From: Zoogloea sp.
GTDB taxonomy: Bacteria > Pseudomonadota > Gammaproteobacteria > Burkholderiales > Rhodocyclaceae
Length of the DNA: 64,000 bases
Assembly (NCBI GenBank): GCA_023150095.1
Contig: JAKLLO010000004.1
Coordinates: forward strand, 1-64,000
Reading direction: 5' to 3'
Part shown: piece after piece, positions 19,468 through 29,384 of the stretch
Position numbering within the stretch: position 1 is the stretch's first letter
Layout: the number at the start of each line of letters is the position of its first letter
The notes under the pieces: model-generated
The model's database searches: none
Seen by the model: the letters and a program-made list of their open reading frames with translations, nothing else
What the model was told of the DNA's origin: nothing
Position numbers and translations under genes: made by a program

Positions 19468-19829
19468 GGGGATCTCCTTTGATGTGGGGTTGGGCGGCCG
19501 GATGTGCCCGGCCGTTTCTTCTTGATCGCACGAGACCCGGGCGCCTTCCGCCAGCCCTTTCCGCAACCTCGCCGGCATGCCATCGATCTTGTGCCGGGCC
19601 GATTCTAATCACGCAAAAACAGGGGTTTGCGCCGCGCGGGCGGCTAAATCGGGCGATTTCCCGTTTCGTTCAAAAGATCGCCAAGGATCGACAAGATCAC
19701 CAGCCGGCCCAGCCCCTAGATTGTCTCCACGGCAGCGGCAGTCGCGGCTTTGCCCCCGACACCGCACCGCTTCCAGCGGCTTTCCCCCTCCCGGGGCCGG
19801 CCACACCACAAGAAAGTGAAGGAGACAAG

Positions 19830-21482
19830 ATGAGCACGAATAGCCCCCAGCCGACCCGCACCCCCGCCGCCACCGACGAGGTGACGCACCTGGACGCCCT
19901 CATCATTGGCGCCGGCGTTGCCGGGCTGTATCAGCTGCACCGCCTGCGGGAGATGGGCATGAAGGTGCGCGCCTATGAAACCGGCACCGGCGTTGGCGGC
20001 ACCTGGTACTGGAACCGCTACCCCGGCGCGCGCTTCGATTCCCAGGCCGAGATCTACCAGTACTGGTTCTCGGAGGAGCTGTACAAATCCTGGCAGCCCT
20101 CCGAGCGCTTTCCGGCCCAGCCCGAGACCGAGCGCTGGCTCAACTACGTGGCCGACACCCTCGACCTGAAGAAGGACATCCAGTTCAGCACCCGGATCGC
20201 CTCGGCCCATTTCGACGAGGCCAACGACCTGTGGCGGATCGAGACCGCCGCCGGCGAGAAGATCACCGCCCAGTTCCTGATCGCCTGCTGCGGCATGCTG
20301 TCGGCGCCGCTGTCCGACCGCTTCCCGGGCCAGGCCAGCTTCAAGGGCCAGATCTTCCACACCGGCCTGTGGCCGAAGGAGCCGGTGGACCTGAAGGGCA
20401 AGCGCGTGGCGGTGGTGGGCACCGGCGCGACGGGCATCCAGGTGATCCAGACCATCGCGCCGGAGGTGGGCTCGATGAAGGTCTTCGTGCGCACGCCCCA
20501 GTACGTGATCCCCATGCGCAACCCCAAGTATTCCGGGGCGGACTGGGAGAAGTGGGGCTCGCGCTTCCATGAACTCAAGGCCCGCGTGCGCAGCACCTTC
20601 GCCGGCTTCGACTACGACTTCGACGCCGGCCCGTGGGCCGAGAAGACGCCGGAAGAGCGCACCGCGGTGCTGGAGAAGCTGTGGGAGGACGGCTCCCTCG
20701 CCCTGTGGCTGGCGTCCTTCCCCGAGATGTTCTTCGACGAGGAAGTGAGCGAGGAGGTGTCGGTGTTCGTCCGCGCCAAGATGCGCGAGCGCCTCCAGCA
20801 CAACCCCGAACTGTGCGACCTGCTGATCCCCACCGAATACGGCTTTGGCACCCACCGCGTGCCGCTGGAGAACAAGTATCTGGAGGTGTACCTGCAGCCC
20901 AACGTGACCGCCGTGGACTGCCGCACGGTGCCCATCGAGCGCGTGGTGCCCGAGGGCATCCAGACCGCCGACGGGGTGATCCATGAAGCGGACGTGATCA
21001 TCCTCGCGGTGGGCTTCGACGCAGGCTCCGGCGCCCTCACCCGGATCGACATCCGCGGCCGCGACGGGCGCTCCCTGAAGGCCGAATGGGGCCAGGAGAT
21101 CCGCACCGCGATGGGCCTGCAGGTGCACGGCTACCCCAACCTGTTCACCACCGGCGCACCGCTCGCCCCGTCCGCCGCCCTGTGCAACATGACCACCTGC
21201 CTGCAACAACAGGTGGACTGGATCACCGACTGCATCGACTACGCCCGCCGCAACGGCAAGAAGGTGGTCGAGGCCACCGAATCGCTGCAGGACGAATGGG
21301 TCCAGCACCACGACGAGACCGCCGCCAAGACCCTGGTGGTCAAGACCGACTCCTGGTACATGGGCTCCAATGTGGAAGGCAAGCCCCGGCGGCTGATCTC
21401 GTACATCGGCGGGGTGGGTACCTACAATCAGAAGTGCGACCAGCTGGCGAGCCAGGGCTACCCCGGCTTCGAGATGCGCTGA
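19830..21482 (+). CDS. Baeyer-Villiger flavin monooxygenase
   Basis: This 550-residue flavoprotein inserts oxygen next to a ketone to give an ester or lactone, using NADPH and oxygen. It has an FAD Rossmann motif (GAGVAGLY, about residue 31), the Baeyer-Villiger fingerprint FKGQIFHTGLWP with all conserved positions, and the NADPH motif GTGATGIQ just after it. The layout with GTWYWNRYPGARFD fits the cyclohexanone/cyclopentanone/phenylacetone monooxygenase group. A ggag site 7 bases upstream decides ATG 19830. It leads an operon with an SDR and a hydrolase, which would make and consume its ketone and ester. Confidence 0.93.
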   Translation: MSTNSPQPTRTPAATDEVTHLDALIIGAGVAGLYQLHRLREMGMKVRAYETGTGVGGTWYWNRYPGARFDSQAEIYQYWFSEELYKSWQPSERFPAQPETERWLNYVADTLDLKKDIQFSTRIASAHFDEANDLWRIETAAGEKITAQFLIACCGMLSAPLSDRFPGQASFKGQIFHTGLWPKEPVDLKGKRVAVVGTGATGIQVIQTIAPEVGSMKVFVRTPQYVIPMRNPKYSGADWEKWGSRFHELKARVRSTFAGFDYDFDAGPWAEKTPEERTAVLEKLWEDGSLALWLASFPEMFFDEEVSEEVSVFVRAKMRERLQHNPELCDLLIPTEYGFGTHRVPLENKYLEVYLQPNVTAVDCRTVPIERVVPEGIQTADGVIHEADVIILAVGFDAGSGALTRIDIRGRDGRSLKAEWGQEIRTAMGLQVHGYPNLFTTGAPLAPSAALCNMTTCLQQQVDWITDCIDYARRNGKKVVEATESLQDEWVQHHDETAAKTLVVKTDSWYMGSNVEGKPRRLISYIGGVGTYNQKCDQLASQGYPGFEMR

Positions 21483-21505
21483 GCCAACCGGAAAGGACAT
21501 CCACC

Positions 21506-22273
21506 ATGAACCGACTTTCCGGCAAGGCCGCCGTCATCACCGGCGGCGGCAACGGCCTGGGCGCAGCGATCGCCCAGCGCATGGCTGACGAGGGCGCCGC
21601 CATTGCGGTGCTCGACCGCGACCCGAACGGCCGCGCGGTGGCCGAACGCATCGCCGCGGGCGGCGGGCGGGCGCTCTTCGTGCAGACCGACGTCACCGAC
21701 GAAGCCCAGGTCAGCGCCGCCATGCGCGCCACCTTCGAAGCCTTCGGGCGCCTCGACGTGCTGGTGAACAACGCCGGCATCGAAGGCGAGAACGTGCCCA
21801 CCGACCGCCTCTCCCTGGCCGAGTGGAACCGCGTGATGGCCGTCGATGCGACCGCCGTCTTCCTCTGCACCAAGCACGTCATCCCCTACCTGCGCCAGGC
21901 GGGCGGCGGCTCGGTGATCAACATCTCGTCGATCTACGGCATCGTCGGGGGCGGCGACATCCCGCCCTACCACGCGGCCAAGGGCGCCGTACGCTGCATG
22001 AGCAAGAACGACGCGCTCACCTACGCCAGCGAGCGCATCCGGGTGAACTCGATCCATCCGGGCTTCATCTTCACGGCGCTGGTGGACCGCTACGTGCACG
22101 ACGCCGGCCTGGAGCGCAGCGCCGCCAAGGCCAGCCTCGACGCCCTGCATCCGCTGGGCGGCACCGGCACCCCGGACGACATCGCCTGGGGCGCGGTCTA
22201 CCTGGCGTCGGACGAGTCGCGCTGGGTGACCGGCGCCGAGCTGGTCATCGACGGCGGCTACACCGCGCGCTGA
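21506..22273 (+). CDS. Short-chain alcohol dehydrogenase (SDR)
   Basis: This 255-residue classical SDR has the cofactor motif TGGGNGLG (about residue 12), the NNAG motif (88-91), catalytic Ser141/142, Tyr155 and Lys159 (YHAAK). Asp37 at the end of beta-2 favours NAD. It lies 23 bases after the monooxygenase gene. By analogy with cyclohexanol degradation it would oxidise the secondary alcohol to the ketone consumed by the monooxygenase. It could also oxidise the hydroxy acid released later. Confidence 0.9.
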   Translation: MNRLSGKAAVITGGGNGLGAAIAQRMADEGAAIAVLDRDPNGRAVAERIAAGGGRALFVQTDVTDEAQVSAAMRATFEAFGRLDVLVNNAGIEGENVPTDRLSLAEWNRVMAVDATAVFLCTKHVIPYLRQAGGGSVINISSIYGIVGGGDIPPYHAAKGAVRCMSKNDALTYASERIRVNSIHPGFIFTALVDRYVHDAGLERSAAKASLDALHPLGGTGTPDDIAWGAVYLASDESRWVTGAELVIDGGYTAR

Positions 22274-22332
22274 GCCCCCACCCCGCACCACCGGCCGCCC
22301 CGCGCGGCCGGCACCCACCGGAGGAAATCGAC

Positions 22333-23373
22333 ATGAACAACTATTACAGCCAGGACAACCACGGTCCGTTCAAGACCATCAACATCGGCACGCTGGAGCT
22401 GGAGGAAGGCGGCGTGCTGCCCGACTGCACCCTCGCCGTGGCCACCCACGGCACCCTCAACGCCGCCCGGGACAACGCGATCCTGGTGCCCACCTGGTAT
22501 TCCGGCACCAGCAAGATCATGGAGCAGGTGTACATCGGCCCGGGCCACGCCCTCGACCCGACGCGCTACTTCATCATCGTGGTGAACCAGATCGGCAGCG
22601 GCCTGTCCCTGTCGCCGAGCAACGCGCCCGCGGCGATTGCCGGGCCGAACTTTCCGAAGGTGCGCATCGGCGACGACGTGCGCGCCCAGCACCGGCTGCT
22701 CACCGAACACTTCGGCATCCAGCGCCTGGCGCTGGTGGTGGGCGGCTCGATGGGCGCCCAGCAGACCTACGAATGGGCGGTGCGCTACCCGGACATGGTC
22801 GAGCGCGCCGCGCCCATCGCCGGCACCGCCTGCAACACCGAGCACGACTTCGTGTTCGCCGAAACCCTGATCGAGGCGATCACCTCCGACCCGGGTTTCC
22901 GCAACGGCGACTATTCATCGGCGGCCGAGGTGGCGGCGGGCCTCAAACGCCACGCCAAGCTGTGGACGGTGATGGGCTGGAGCACGGAGTTCTTCCGCTG
23001 CGGGCGCCACCGGGTGCTCGGCTTCGAGTCGATGCAGGCCTTCGTGGATCAGTTCATGACCGGCTACTTCGGGCCGATGGACCCGAACAACCTGCTCGCC
23101 ATGGCCTGGAAGTGGCAGCGCGGCGACGTGAGCCGCCACACCGGCGGCAACCTGGCCGAAGCCCTGGGCCGCATCAAGGCTAAAACCTATGTGATGCCGA
23201 TCAGCCACGACATGTTCTTTCCGCCCAGCGACTGCGTGGCCGAACAGCAGCTGATCCCGAACAGCGAGTTCCGTCCCGTGAGCAGCATTGACGGCCACCT
23301 CGCCCTGTTCGGCACCGACGCCCACGCCATCGCCGAAATGGACAGCCATCTGCGGGAACTCCTCGCCAGCTAG
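22333..23373 (+). CDS. Alpha/beta hydrolase of the MetX (homoserine acyltransferase) fold
   Basis: This 346-residue alpha/beta-fold protein has the nucleophile elbow GGSMGAQQ (Ser139) and a C-terminal catalytic-type His in DGHLALFG. Its overall pattern resembles homoserine O-acetyltransferases rather than ordinary lactonases. In this operon, after a Baeyer-Villiger enzyme, the likely task is hydrolysis or acyl transfer of the ester or lactone product. This is inference from context; a true MetX function is less likely. A strong ggaggaa site precedes the ATG. Confidence 0.85.
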   Translation: MNNYYSQDNHGPFKTINIGTLELEEGGVLPDCTLAVATHGTLNAARDNAILVPTWYSGTSKIMEQVYIGPGHALDPTRYFIIVVNQIGSGLSLSPSNAPAAIAGPNFPKVRIGDDVRAQHRLLTEHFGIQRLALVVGGSMGAQQTYEWAVRYPDMVERAAPIAGTACNTEHDFVFAETLIEAITSDPGFRNGDYSSAAEVAAGLKRHAKLWTVMGWSTEFFRCGRHRVLGFESMQAFVDQFMTGYFGPMDPNNLLAMAWKWQRGDVSRHTGGNLAEALGRIKAKTYVMPISHDMFFPPSDCVAEQQLIPNSEFRPVSSIDGHLALFGTDAHAIAEMDSHLRELLAS

Positions 23374-23448
23374 AACCGCCTCCGAAAGGTGTCGTCGTCC
23401 TTCAGCAGGGACGATGACGACACCGGCGCTCCCCGCGGGTGCCTTTGC

Positions 23449-23481
23449 GGCGCATCAGGGCAACCTGATGCGCCATTTTTT
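23449..23481 (+). terminator. Intrinsic terminator of the ketone-oxidation operon
   Basis: A perfect 11-bp stem (GGCGCATCAGG with its complement, GCAA loop) is followed by ATTTTTTG. A second, bulged hairpin lies just upstream at 23388-23424. The convergent AraC-type gene ends 54 bases further on. Confidence 0.93.
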
Positions 23482-23534
23482 GCGTGGAGCTGCGTGGGTT
23501 AGGGTTTGGGTGAACGCGGGGCCCGGACGTTGCG

Positions 23535-24422
23535 TCAGGCGCCGCCGTCCTTCTTCAGCCGGGCCGGCGTGGTGCCCAGCCGCGCCCGCATCACGCGGGT
23601 CATGTGGGCCTGGTCGGCAAAGCCGCACATGGCTGCCACCTCCTTGATGGCCAGCCCGCGGGTGGCGAGCAGGCGCGCGGCCCGCTCGACCCGCCGCATC
23701 ATCACGAACTCGTAGGGCGAACAGCCCATCGAGGCGCGGAAGTGCTTGGTGAAGGTCCAGATCCCGAGCCCGAGGGTCTCGGCCATCTGCTCGATGGTGA
23801 TGCCTTCGTGCAGATGGGATTCGACGAACTCCTCGAGCCGCCGCACCCGGCTGGGCGACAGCGGGCCGGCGGGCATCTCGTCGCGGAAGGTGAAGCGCGC
23901 GTACTTGCGGAACAGATGCACCGCCAGCTGGATCGACAGCGCCTCCACGTAGAGGCTGCCGCCCAGCCCGCGCTGGCGCGCCTCGAGGGTGATTGAATCG
24001 ACGATCTGCGTGACCACCGGGTCCTGCCCCTGCAGCACGTCGTGCAGCCGCACCTCGGCCACGCTGCGCTCGGTGACGTCGGAGGCCACCCGGGCCATCA
24101 GGGCTTCGGAGAGATAGGTGTGGGAGACCTCGATACACTGGGTCCAGTGCCAATGGGACGACTCGGAGCGGGTGAGCAGCGAGAAATCGCCGGGCGTGCA
24201 GCGCTTGCGGCTCCAGCGCCCCTCGACGCAGCGGTCCATCGGCGTGACGCCCGCGTGGTAGCGCACCACCATGAAGTGATCCATCGGCGGGATCGGCACG
24301 TCGAGCCCGGTGTAGCGGTAGGCCCGGTGCCCGACGTTCTTCCAGCCCAGACCGTCGCTCGACGAGGTGATCCGGCCTGGCACCCAGGTGGGCAAGTCCC
24401 GCGGAGAAATCAGGTTAGCCAT
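23535..24422 (-). CDS. AraC-family transcriptional regulator
   Basis: This 295-residue regulator has an N-terminal effector-binding region (about 1-185) and a C-terminal double helix-turn-helix (about 190-290), with the second-helix signature IKEVAAMCGFADQAHMTRVMR typical of the family. It is convergent with the Baeyer-Villiger operon. Cyclohexanol gene clusters in other bacteria also carry an AraC/XylS-type activator (ChnR), so it probably activates the operon and perhaps the divergent outer-membrane gene. The ligand is unknown. Confidence 0.88.
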   Translation of the reverse strand: MANLISPRDLPTWVPGRITSSSDGLGWKNVGHRAYRYTGLDVPIPPMDHFMVVRYHAGVTPMDRCVEGRWSRKRCTPGDFSLLTRSESSHWHWTQCIEVSHTYLSEALMARVASDVTERSVAEVRLHDVLQGQDPVVTQIVDSITLEARQRGLGGSLYVEALSIQLAVHLFRKYARFTFRDEMPAGPLSPSRVRRLEEFVESHLHEGITIEQMAETLGLGIWTFTKHFRASMGCSPYEFVMMRRVERAARLLATRGLAIKEVAAMCGFADQAHMTRVMRARLGTTPARLKKDGGA

Positions 24423-24666
24423 CGCGCGATTGCTTCAATAACGAAACCGGAGAGCCAGGGGAATGGGTTCAGGGGCTGCGCCCTGGAGTTGCAATCATAC
24501 AAATATTATTTAAATGACTGAATAAAATTAAGTGATTGCGACGCACGCGGGGCGACAGGCCGCGGGGCGCAGCCGCAGGGCCTTGGCAGGCTGGCAGATG
24601 AAGCGGGGTCGAAGGGGAGCGGGCCGCCGGAGGGCACCGGCGGGGGGGGTGGACTGAGGGGGGGGT

Positions 24667-24700
24667 GGGCGACTGAAGTCGCCCCTACGGTCGCCCCTAC
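24667..24700. repeat. REP-like palindrome, family A, copy 4 with an extra half unit
   Basis: Bases 24667-24688 repeat the family A element in inverse orientation, and 24689-24700 add another TCGCCCCTAC half. It overlaps the very end of frdB. The rest of 24423-24696 holds only the AraC promoter region (AT-rich, 24490-24540) and G-runs, with no gene. Confidence 0.75.
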
Positions 24701-25422
24701 AGAAGGCCGACCTTGACCATCTTGCGGCGCAGGAAGGCGATCTGGGTTTGCAGCGACAGGCCTTTCGGGCACACGTCGTGGCAGCCAAGGAGGCTCATGC
24801 AGCCGAACACCCCGGTGTCGTCGCCGATGAGTTCATAGAAGTCGTCGTCGCTGCGGGTGTCCCGCGGGTCGAGGCGGAAGCGGGCGATCTTGTTGAGGCC
24901 GACGGCGCCCACGAAGTCGGGGCGCATCTGCGCCGTGCCGCAGCCGGCGATGCAGCAGCCGCATTCGATGCAGCGGTCGAGCTCGTAGATGGCTTCGGCG
25001 AGGGCCGGGTCCATCCGGGCCTCTACCGCCGTGAGGGCGGTTTCTTCCTGGCTGTGGATCCAGGTTTCGAGGCGTTCGGCGGTGCCGCGCATCCACTTGC
25101 CGGTGTTCACCGACAGATCGCCGATCAGCTCGAACACCGGCAGCGGGGCCAGGGTGATGAGGGGGTCGAGATCGCGGGTGAGGCAGCGGCACGCCAGGGT
25201 GGGCTTGCCGTTGACGAGCATGGCGCAGCTGCCGCAGATGCCGGCGCGGCACACGAAGTCGAACTGCAGCGAGGGGTCGAGGCGCTCGCGGACTTCGCCC
25301 AGGGCGAGGAAGAGGGTCATGCCCTCGGCCTCTTCGACGAGGAAATCCTGCCAGTGGGGGGCGATGCCCTCGCCCGGGCTGCTGCGCAGGATGCGCAGGG
25401 TGAGGCTGCGGGGGGCGGTCAT
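24697..25422 (-). CDS. frdB: Fumarate reductase iron-sulfur subunit
   Basis: This 241-residue protein carries the three cluster motifs of fumarate reductase/succinate dehydrogenase B subunits. The 2Fe-2S ligands are in CRAGICGSC plus a Cys 12 residues on, the 4Fe-4S ligands in CIECGCC and the following GC, and the third-cluster ligands in CMSLLGCHDVCP. It passes electrons between the FrdC haems and FrdA. Its length matches the Wolinella-type enzyme. It is last in the order frdC-frdA-ferredoxin-like-frdB. The end of the gene overlaps a REP-like element. Confidence 0.95.
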   Translation of the reverse strand: MTAPRSLTLRILRSSPGEGIAPHWQDFLVEEAEGMTLFLALGEVRERLDPSLQFDFVCRAGICGSCAMLVNGKPTLACRCLTRDLDPLITLAPLPVFELIGDLSVNTGKWMRGTAERLETWIHSQEETALTAVEARMDPALAEAIYELDRCIECGCCIAGCGTAQMRPDFVGAVGLNKIARFRLDPRDTRSDDDFYELIGDDTGVFGCMSLLGCHDVCPKGLSLQTQIAFLRRKMVKVGLL

Positions 25423-25447
25423 GGCGGGGCCTTTCGCGGGGGCGGGC

Positions 25448-25777
25448 TCAGTGGCCGCCGCGCACGGGGATGCGCATGCCGTCCCAGCCTTCGGCGTGGA
25501 TGCCGGGGGCCACGGCAATGTCGCGGCCCAGATCACGGACGAAGGCGGTGCACGGCACGCCGGGCACGCCGTTGATGGTGACGCTGCAGGTGTTGCAGGC
25601 GCCGGAGTGGCACATGAAGCCGTCGGCCCAGGTGGGCGGCAGCGCGCCCTTGGCCTGCTTGATGGCGCCCAGCAGGGTCATGTCGGGGGTTTCGACGATC
25701 TCGACCGGGGTGGAGCCGCCGGTGAGGGTGCGCAGATGGAGGGTGACAGTGCGGACGTGGGACATGGGAGCGTTCAT
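25448..25777 (-). CDS. Small 2Fe-2S protein resembling the FrdB N-terminal domain
   Basis: This 109-residue protein has one Cys set, Cys56-x4-Cys61-x2-Cys64-x11-Cys76, with exactly the spacing found in FrdB just downstream. It lacks the 4Fe-4S and 3Fe-4S half. It looks like a stand-alone duplicate of the FrdB plant-ferredoxin-type domain. Its start overlaps the frdA stop by four bases (ATGA), and frdB follows after 25 bases, so it is firmly inside the operon. It may be an extra electron-transfer subunit or a soluble partner; no function is known to me. Confidence 0.85.
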   Translation of the reverse strand: MNAPMSHVRTVTLHLRTLTGGSTPVEIVETPDMTLLGAIKQAKGALPPTWADGFMCHSGACNTCSVTINGVPGVPCTAFVRDLGRDIAVAPGIHAEGWDGMRIPVRGGH

Positions 25778-27753
25778 GGTGTGGCGTCTCCGGGCCTTTC
25801 GTTGCGGCCCCGGTAGCGTTCCGGGAGCAGGTGGTCGAAGGGCATCAGGGCGTGTTGCAGGGTGTATCGGTCGGCGTGGCCGAAGGCTTTGCGAATGGCG
25901 TTGATCTCGTCCGCGCGGACGGCCGTGGCCGGGTGTTCGATGGCGTTGCGGGCGCCGTAGCCGCGCCAGCCGGGGGGCAGTTCCATGGCGGCCACGTCCA
26001 GGACTTCCCAGGCGAGGGTCGGCAGGGTGTCGTCGCCGTGCCAGGTGGCGAGGGTGCGCTTGAGCCAGTGGGCGTCGTCGCGGGCGGGGTAGTCCTCGCG
26101 GAAGTGGGCGCCGCGGCTTTCGGTGCGGGTGAGCGCGCCGTGGGCGACGCACAGGGCGAGCTTGAGCATCTTCTGCACCCGGTAGGCGGCCACCAGTTCG
26201 GGGTTGCTGCCGGGGCGGCGGGTGGCGATGCCGATGTAGCGGCTCTTCTCCAGCAGTTGCTGGAGTTCGCTCACCGCGGATTCGAGCAGATCGCCGCGGC
26301 GGAAGATGCCCACCTTCTCGGTCATGATGTCCTGCATCCGTCGTGTGATGTCGGCGGCGCTTTCGCTTCCGTTGCCATGCAGCAAAGTGTCGAGCTTTGC
26401 CTGCTCCCGTTCGAGGAACTCCCGCACGAGGGCGGTGGAGACATGCAGATCGCCTGCGTCGGATTCCACGAAGTCGGCCATCTTCTCGCCGACGATCATG
26501 CCGGCGACCACCGTCTCGGCCACCGAGTTGCCGCCCAGCCGGTTGAAGCCATGGAGATCCCAGCAGGCGGCCTCGCCGCAGGCAAACAGGCCGGTGAGGC
26601 CGCGGGCGTGGCCGGCGGCGTCGGTGCGGATGCCGCCCATCGAGTAATGCTGGGCCGGCCGCACCGGGATCAGGTCGCGGGCCGGGTCGATGCCCAGGAA
26701 GTGCTGGCAAATCTCCTTCACCTCGCGCAGGCGCCCGTCGATGTGGGCCTTGCCGAGCAGGGTGATGTCCAGCCACAGGTGCTCGCCAAAGCGGGTCTTC
26801 ACCCCGTGGCCGGCGCGGATGTGTTCTTCCATGCGCCGCGACACCACATCGCGAGAGGCCAGCTCGCGCTTTTCGGGCTCGTAGTCGGGCATGAAGCGGT
26901 GGCCGTTGGCGTCCCGCAGCAGCCCGCCGTCGCCCCGGCAGCCTTCGGTGACGAGGATGCCGGCGGGGAAGATGGTGGTGGGGTGAAACTGCACCGCCTC
27001 CATGTTGCCCAGCGGCACCACGCCGGTTTCCAGCGCGATGGCGGCACCGATGCCTTCGTTGATGACGGCGTTGGAGCTCACCCGGTAGATCCGCCCGAAG
27101 CCGCCGGTGGCGATGCAGGTGGCCTTGGCCACATAGGCCGAGAGCTCGCCAGTGACGAGATCGCGCACGATGGCGCCGTGGCAGCGGCTGCCGTCGTGGA
27201 TCAGCGCGATGGCCTCGGTGCGCTCATGCACCGGGATGCTCTCTGCCACGGCCTGGTCGGAGACCGCGTAAAGCATGGCGTGGCCCGTGCCATCCGAGAC
27301 GAAGCAGGTGCGCCACTTTTTGGTGCCGCCAAAATCCCGGGCGGCGATGAGGCCGTGCATCGCGGCGGGCTCGGTGAGCGTTACCCGCTGGCCGTCCATC
27401 ACCACCTCGCGGGGGCCGGCCTGGATGCGGTTCCACGGAACGCCCCAGGCGGCGAGCTCGCGCACAGCCTGGGGGGCGGTGTGCACGAAGAGGCGCGCCA
27501 CCTCCTGGTCGCAGCCCCAGTCGGAGCCGCGGACGGTGTCTTCAAAGTGCACGTCCTCGTTATCGCCGGCGCCCATCGCGGTGTTGCCGAGGCTGGCCTG
27601 CATGCCGCCCTGGGCCGCGGCGGAGTGCGAGCGCTTGGGCGGCACGAGGCTCAGGATGATCACGTCGTGGCCGCGGCGTCGGGCGCCCACGGCGGCGCGC
27701 AGGCCCGCGAGGCCGCCGCCGATCACCAGCACGTCGGTGTAGTGGATGCGCAT
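25774..27753 (-). CDS. frdA: Fumarate reductase flavoprotein subunit
   Basis: This 659-residue flavoprotein reduces fumarate to succinate at a covalently bound FAD. It has the FAD Rossmann motif [12 protein letters not shown] at the start, the FAD-linking His region in [13 protein letters not shown], and the active-site HPTT and RxGxNS-type motifs ([20 protein letters not shown]). The pattern follows Wolinella FrdA closely. A much longer frame extends upstream, but ATG 27753 gives the family start and lies 3 bases after the frdC stop. Confidence 0.96.
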   Translation of the reverse strand: MRIHYTDVLVIGGGLAGLRAAVGARRRGHDVIILSLVPPKRSHSAAAQGGMQASLGNTAMGAGDNEDVHFEDTVRGSDWGCDQEVARLFVHTAPQAVRELAAWGVPWNRIQAGPREVVMDGQRVTLTEPAAMHGLIAARDFGGTKKWRTCFVSDGTGHAMLYAVSDQAVAESIPVHERTEAIALIHDGSRCHGAIVRDLVTGELSAYVAKATCIATGGFGRIYRVSSNAVINEGIGAAIALETGVVPLGNMEAVQFHPTTIFPAGILVTEGCRGDGGLLRDANGHRFMPDYEPEKRELASRDVVSRRMEEHIRAGHGVKTRFGEHLWLDITLLGKAHIDGRLREVKEICQHFLGIDPARDLIPVRPAQHYSMGGIRTDAAGHARGLTGLFACGEAACWDLHGFNRLGGNSVAETVVAGMIVGEKMADFVESDAGDLHVSTALVREFLEREQAKLDTLLHGNGSESAADITRRMQDIMTEKVGIFRRGDLLESAVSELQQLLEKSRYIGIATRRPGSNPELVAAYRVQKMLKLALCVAHGALTRTESRGAHFREDYPARDDAHWLKRTLATWHGDDTLPTLAWEVLDVAAMELPPGWRGYGARNAIEHPATAVRADEINAIRKAFGHADRYTLQHALMPFDHLLPERYRGRNERPGDATP

Positions 27754-27755
27754 GG

Positions 27756-28586
27756 TCAGCCCCGGGCGGCCTTGGCCGCGGTGGGCACGTAGGGTTCGCC
27801 GGCCCGGTCGGCGTGGGCGATCCCCAGCTGCACGTAGGCCAGCAGGGTGACGAGGCCGAGGCCCACGAAGAACACGCTGAATGCCGTCTTCACCGCCCGC
27901 AGGCGGCGCCGGCTGGCGGCCGGGTCGCGCCCTTCGAGCCAGCCCCACTTGAGGGCCAGCCGGTACAGGCCGACGCTGCCGTGGAGCTCGACCGCGAACA
28001 GCAGCAGCAGGTAGAGCGGCCACATGGTGCCCGTCCAGATGCGGTCGGCGGATTCGTACGGGCCGATCAGCTCGGGATGCACCAGCATGCCGTAGAGGTG
28101 CACGGTGCCCAGGAAGAACAGCGCAAAGCCGGTCCACAGTTGCAGCCACCACAAGCCGGTATCGCTGTGGCGCAGCTGCCGGCGATGGGCGGCGAAGGCC
28201 TGATATTGGCGCCAGTTGGCGGGAAACTTGCGCAGCGCCAGCCACGCGTGGCCAACGAAGACCGCCAGCACGACGCCCACCACGCACGACACGACCCACG
28301 GCTGGGGCGTGCCGAACAGCCAGCCGGCCTCGAAAAATCGTGCGACGGTGTAGAAGGCATCGTGGCTGATGAGGATGGACGACACGAAGAACATGTGGGC
28401 CACCAGAAAGACCGCCAGAAACAGCCCGGAGGCGCTCTGGAGCAGGTCGAGCCGGGCCGGCCAGCGGCTCTTCTTCAGGCGGCGGGCGGCGTGGGCGGGA
28501 TGGGAAACCGCAGCCGGAATGCCCGGAAGAGCCGGGGCGGCGGCGTCGGGCTGGAAGAGCCCGGTCTGTTCGATGGAACGCGTCAT
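27756..28586 (-). CDS. frdC: Fumarate reductase dihaem cytochrome b subunit
   Basis: This protein of about 276 residues anchors the complex and oxidises menaquinol. It shows five membrane segments with histidines placed as haem ligands (in [24 protein letters not shown]). The stretch [19 protein letters not shown] is very close to Wolinella FrdC. About 45 residues at the N-terminus are extra and Pro/Ala-rich. No good ribosome site marks the start; an ATG at 28610 is an alternative. The operon order C-A-(Fdx)-B matches the epsilonproteobacterial type of enzyme and implies menaquinone-dependent fumarate respiration. Confidence 0.9.
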   Translation of the reverse strand: MTRSIEQTGLFQPDAAAPALPGIPAAVSHPAHAARRLKKSRWPARLDLLQSASGLFLAVFLVAHMFFVSSILISHDAFYTVARFFEAGWLFGTPQPWVVSCVVGVVLAVFVGHAWLALRKFPANWRQYQAFAAHRRQLRHSDTGLWWLQLWTGFALFFLGTVHLYGMLVHPELIGPYESADRIWTGTMWPLYLLLLFAVELHGSVGLYRLALKWGWLEGRDPAASRRRLRAVKTAFSVFFVGLGLVTLLAYVQLGIAHADRAGEPYVPTAAKAARG

Positions 28587-28931
28587 GATGAGGAGACCGC
28601 GGTGAATCAACCACCAGCCGGCTGGTCATGGGGCACCTGCGCGGGGGACGCATCCCTCGCCCGGTGCGACACAACCCGAACCTGGGGTTCGAGCCGGCGC
28701 CTTGTCTCCTCTTTTTTTCTCTCTTGGGCTACAGCACTGATCGACGGCGTGAGTTCAAGCTAGTCCGTCTTTGGATATATTGCTGTGCACAATGCCGCGA
28801 TTAACGGTCGGACACCGGCCGAATTGAGGGTTTTACGCTGGGGGCCACCGGAATCCGTTGTTTTTCGGCAACAGGAACGCCGGCGTGCCCGGGGTTACAC
28901 TGGCGCCCTTCCCTTTCACACCCCACGCACC

Positions 28932-29381
28932 ATGCAAATCTGGATCGACGCCGACGCCTGCCCGGCCGTGGTCAAGGACATCATCTTCCGTGCCGCCGAG
29001 CGCCTGCAGATCCAGACCTTCGTGGTGGCCAACCGGCTGCTGCGCACGCCGCCGTCGCGCTTCATCCGGGCGATCCAGGTGCCTTCGGGCTTCGACGTGG
29101 CCGACGCCCACATCGTCGATACGCTGGCGGCGGGCGATCTGGTCATCACCGCCGACATTCCGCTGGCCGCCGCGGTGCTGGAACGCCAGGCCCACGCCCT
29201 CAACCCGCGGGGCGAGATGTACACCGCGGCCAACATCGCCGAGCGGCTGTCGATGCGGAATTTTCTGGAAGAGCTGCGCAGCAGCGGGGTGCAGACCGGC
29301 GGCCCGGCGGCCTTCAGCCAGGCCGACCGGCAGGCCTTCGGGGCTGCGCTGGACCGCTTTCTGGCCAGGGCGACGCGCTGA
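28932..29381 (+). CDS. YaiI/YqxD family protein (UPF0178)
   Basis: This 149-residue protein belongs to the UPF0178 (YaiI/YqxD) family, marked by the start IWIDADACP, the motif VADAHIVD and TADIPLA. The conserved Asp residues suggest a PIN-like nuclease fold, but no activity is established as far as I know. It stands between divergent frdC and the convergent patatin-TIR gene, whose stop is only three bases away. The ATG at 28932 is the family start. Confidence 0.92.
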   Translation: MQIWIDADACPAVVKDIIFRAAERLQIQTFVVANRLLRTPPSRFIRAIQVPSGFDVADAHIVDTLAAGDLVITADIPLAAAVLERQAHALNPRGEMYTAANIAERLSMRNFLEELRSSGVQTGGPAAFSQADRQAFGAALDRFLARATR

Positions 29382-29384
29382 ACC

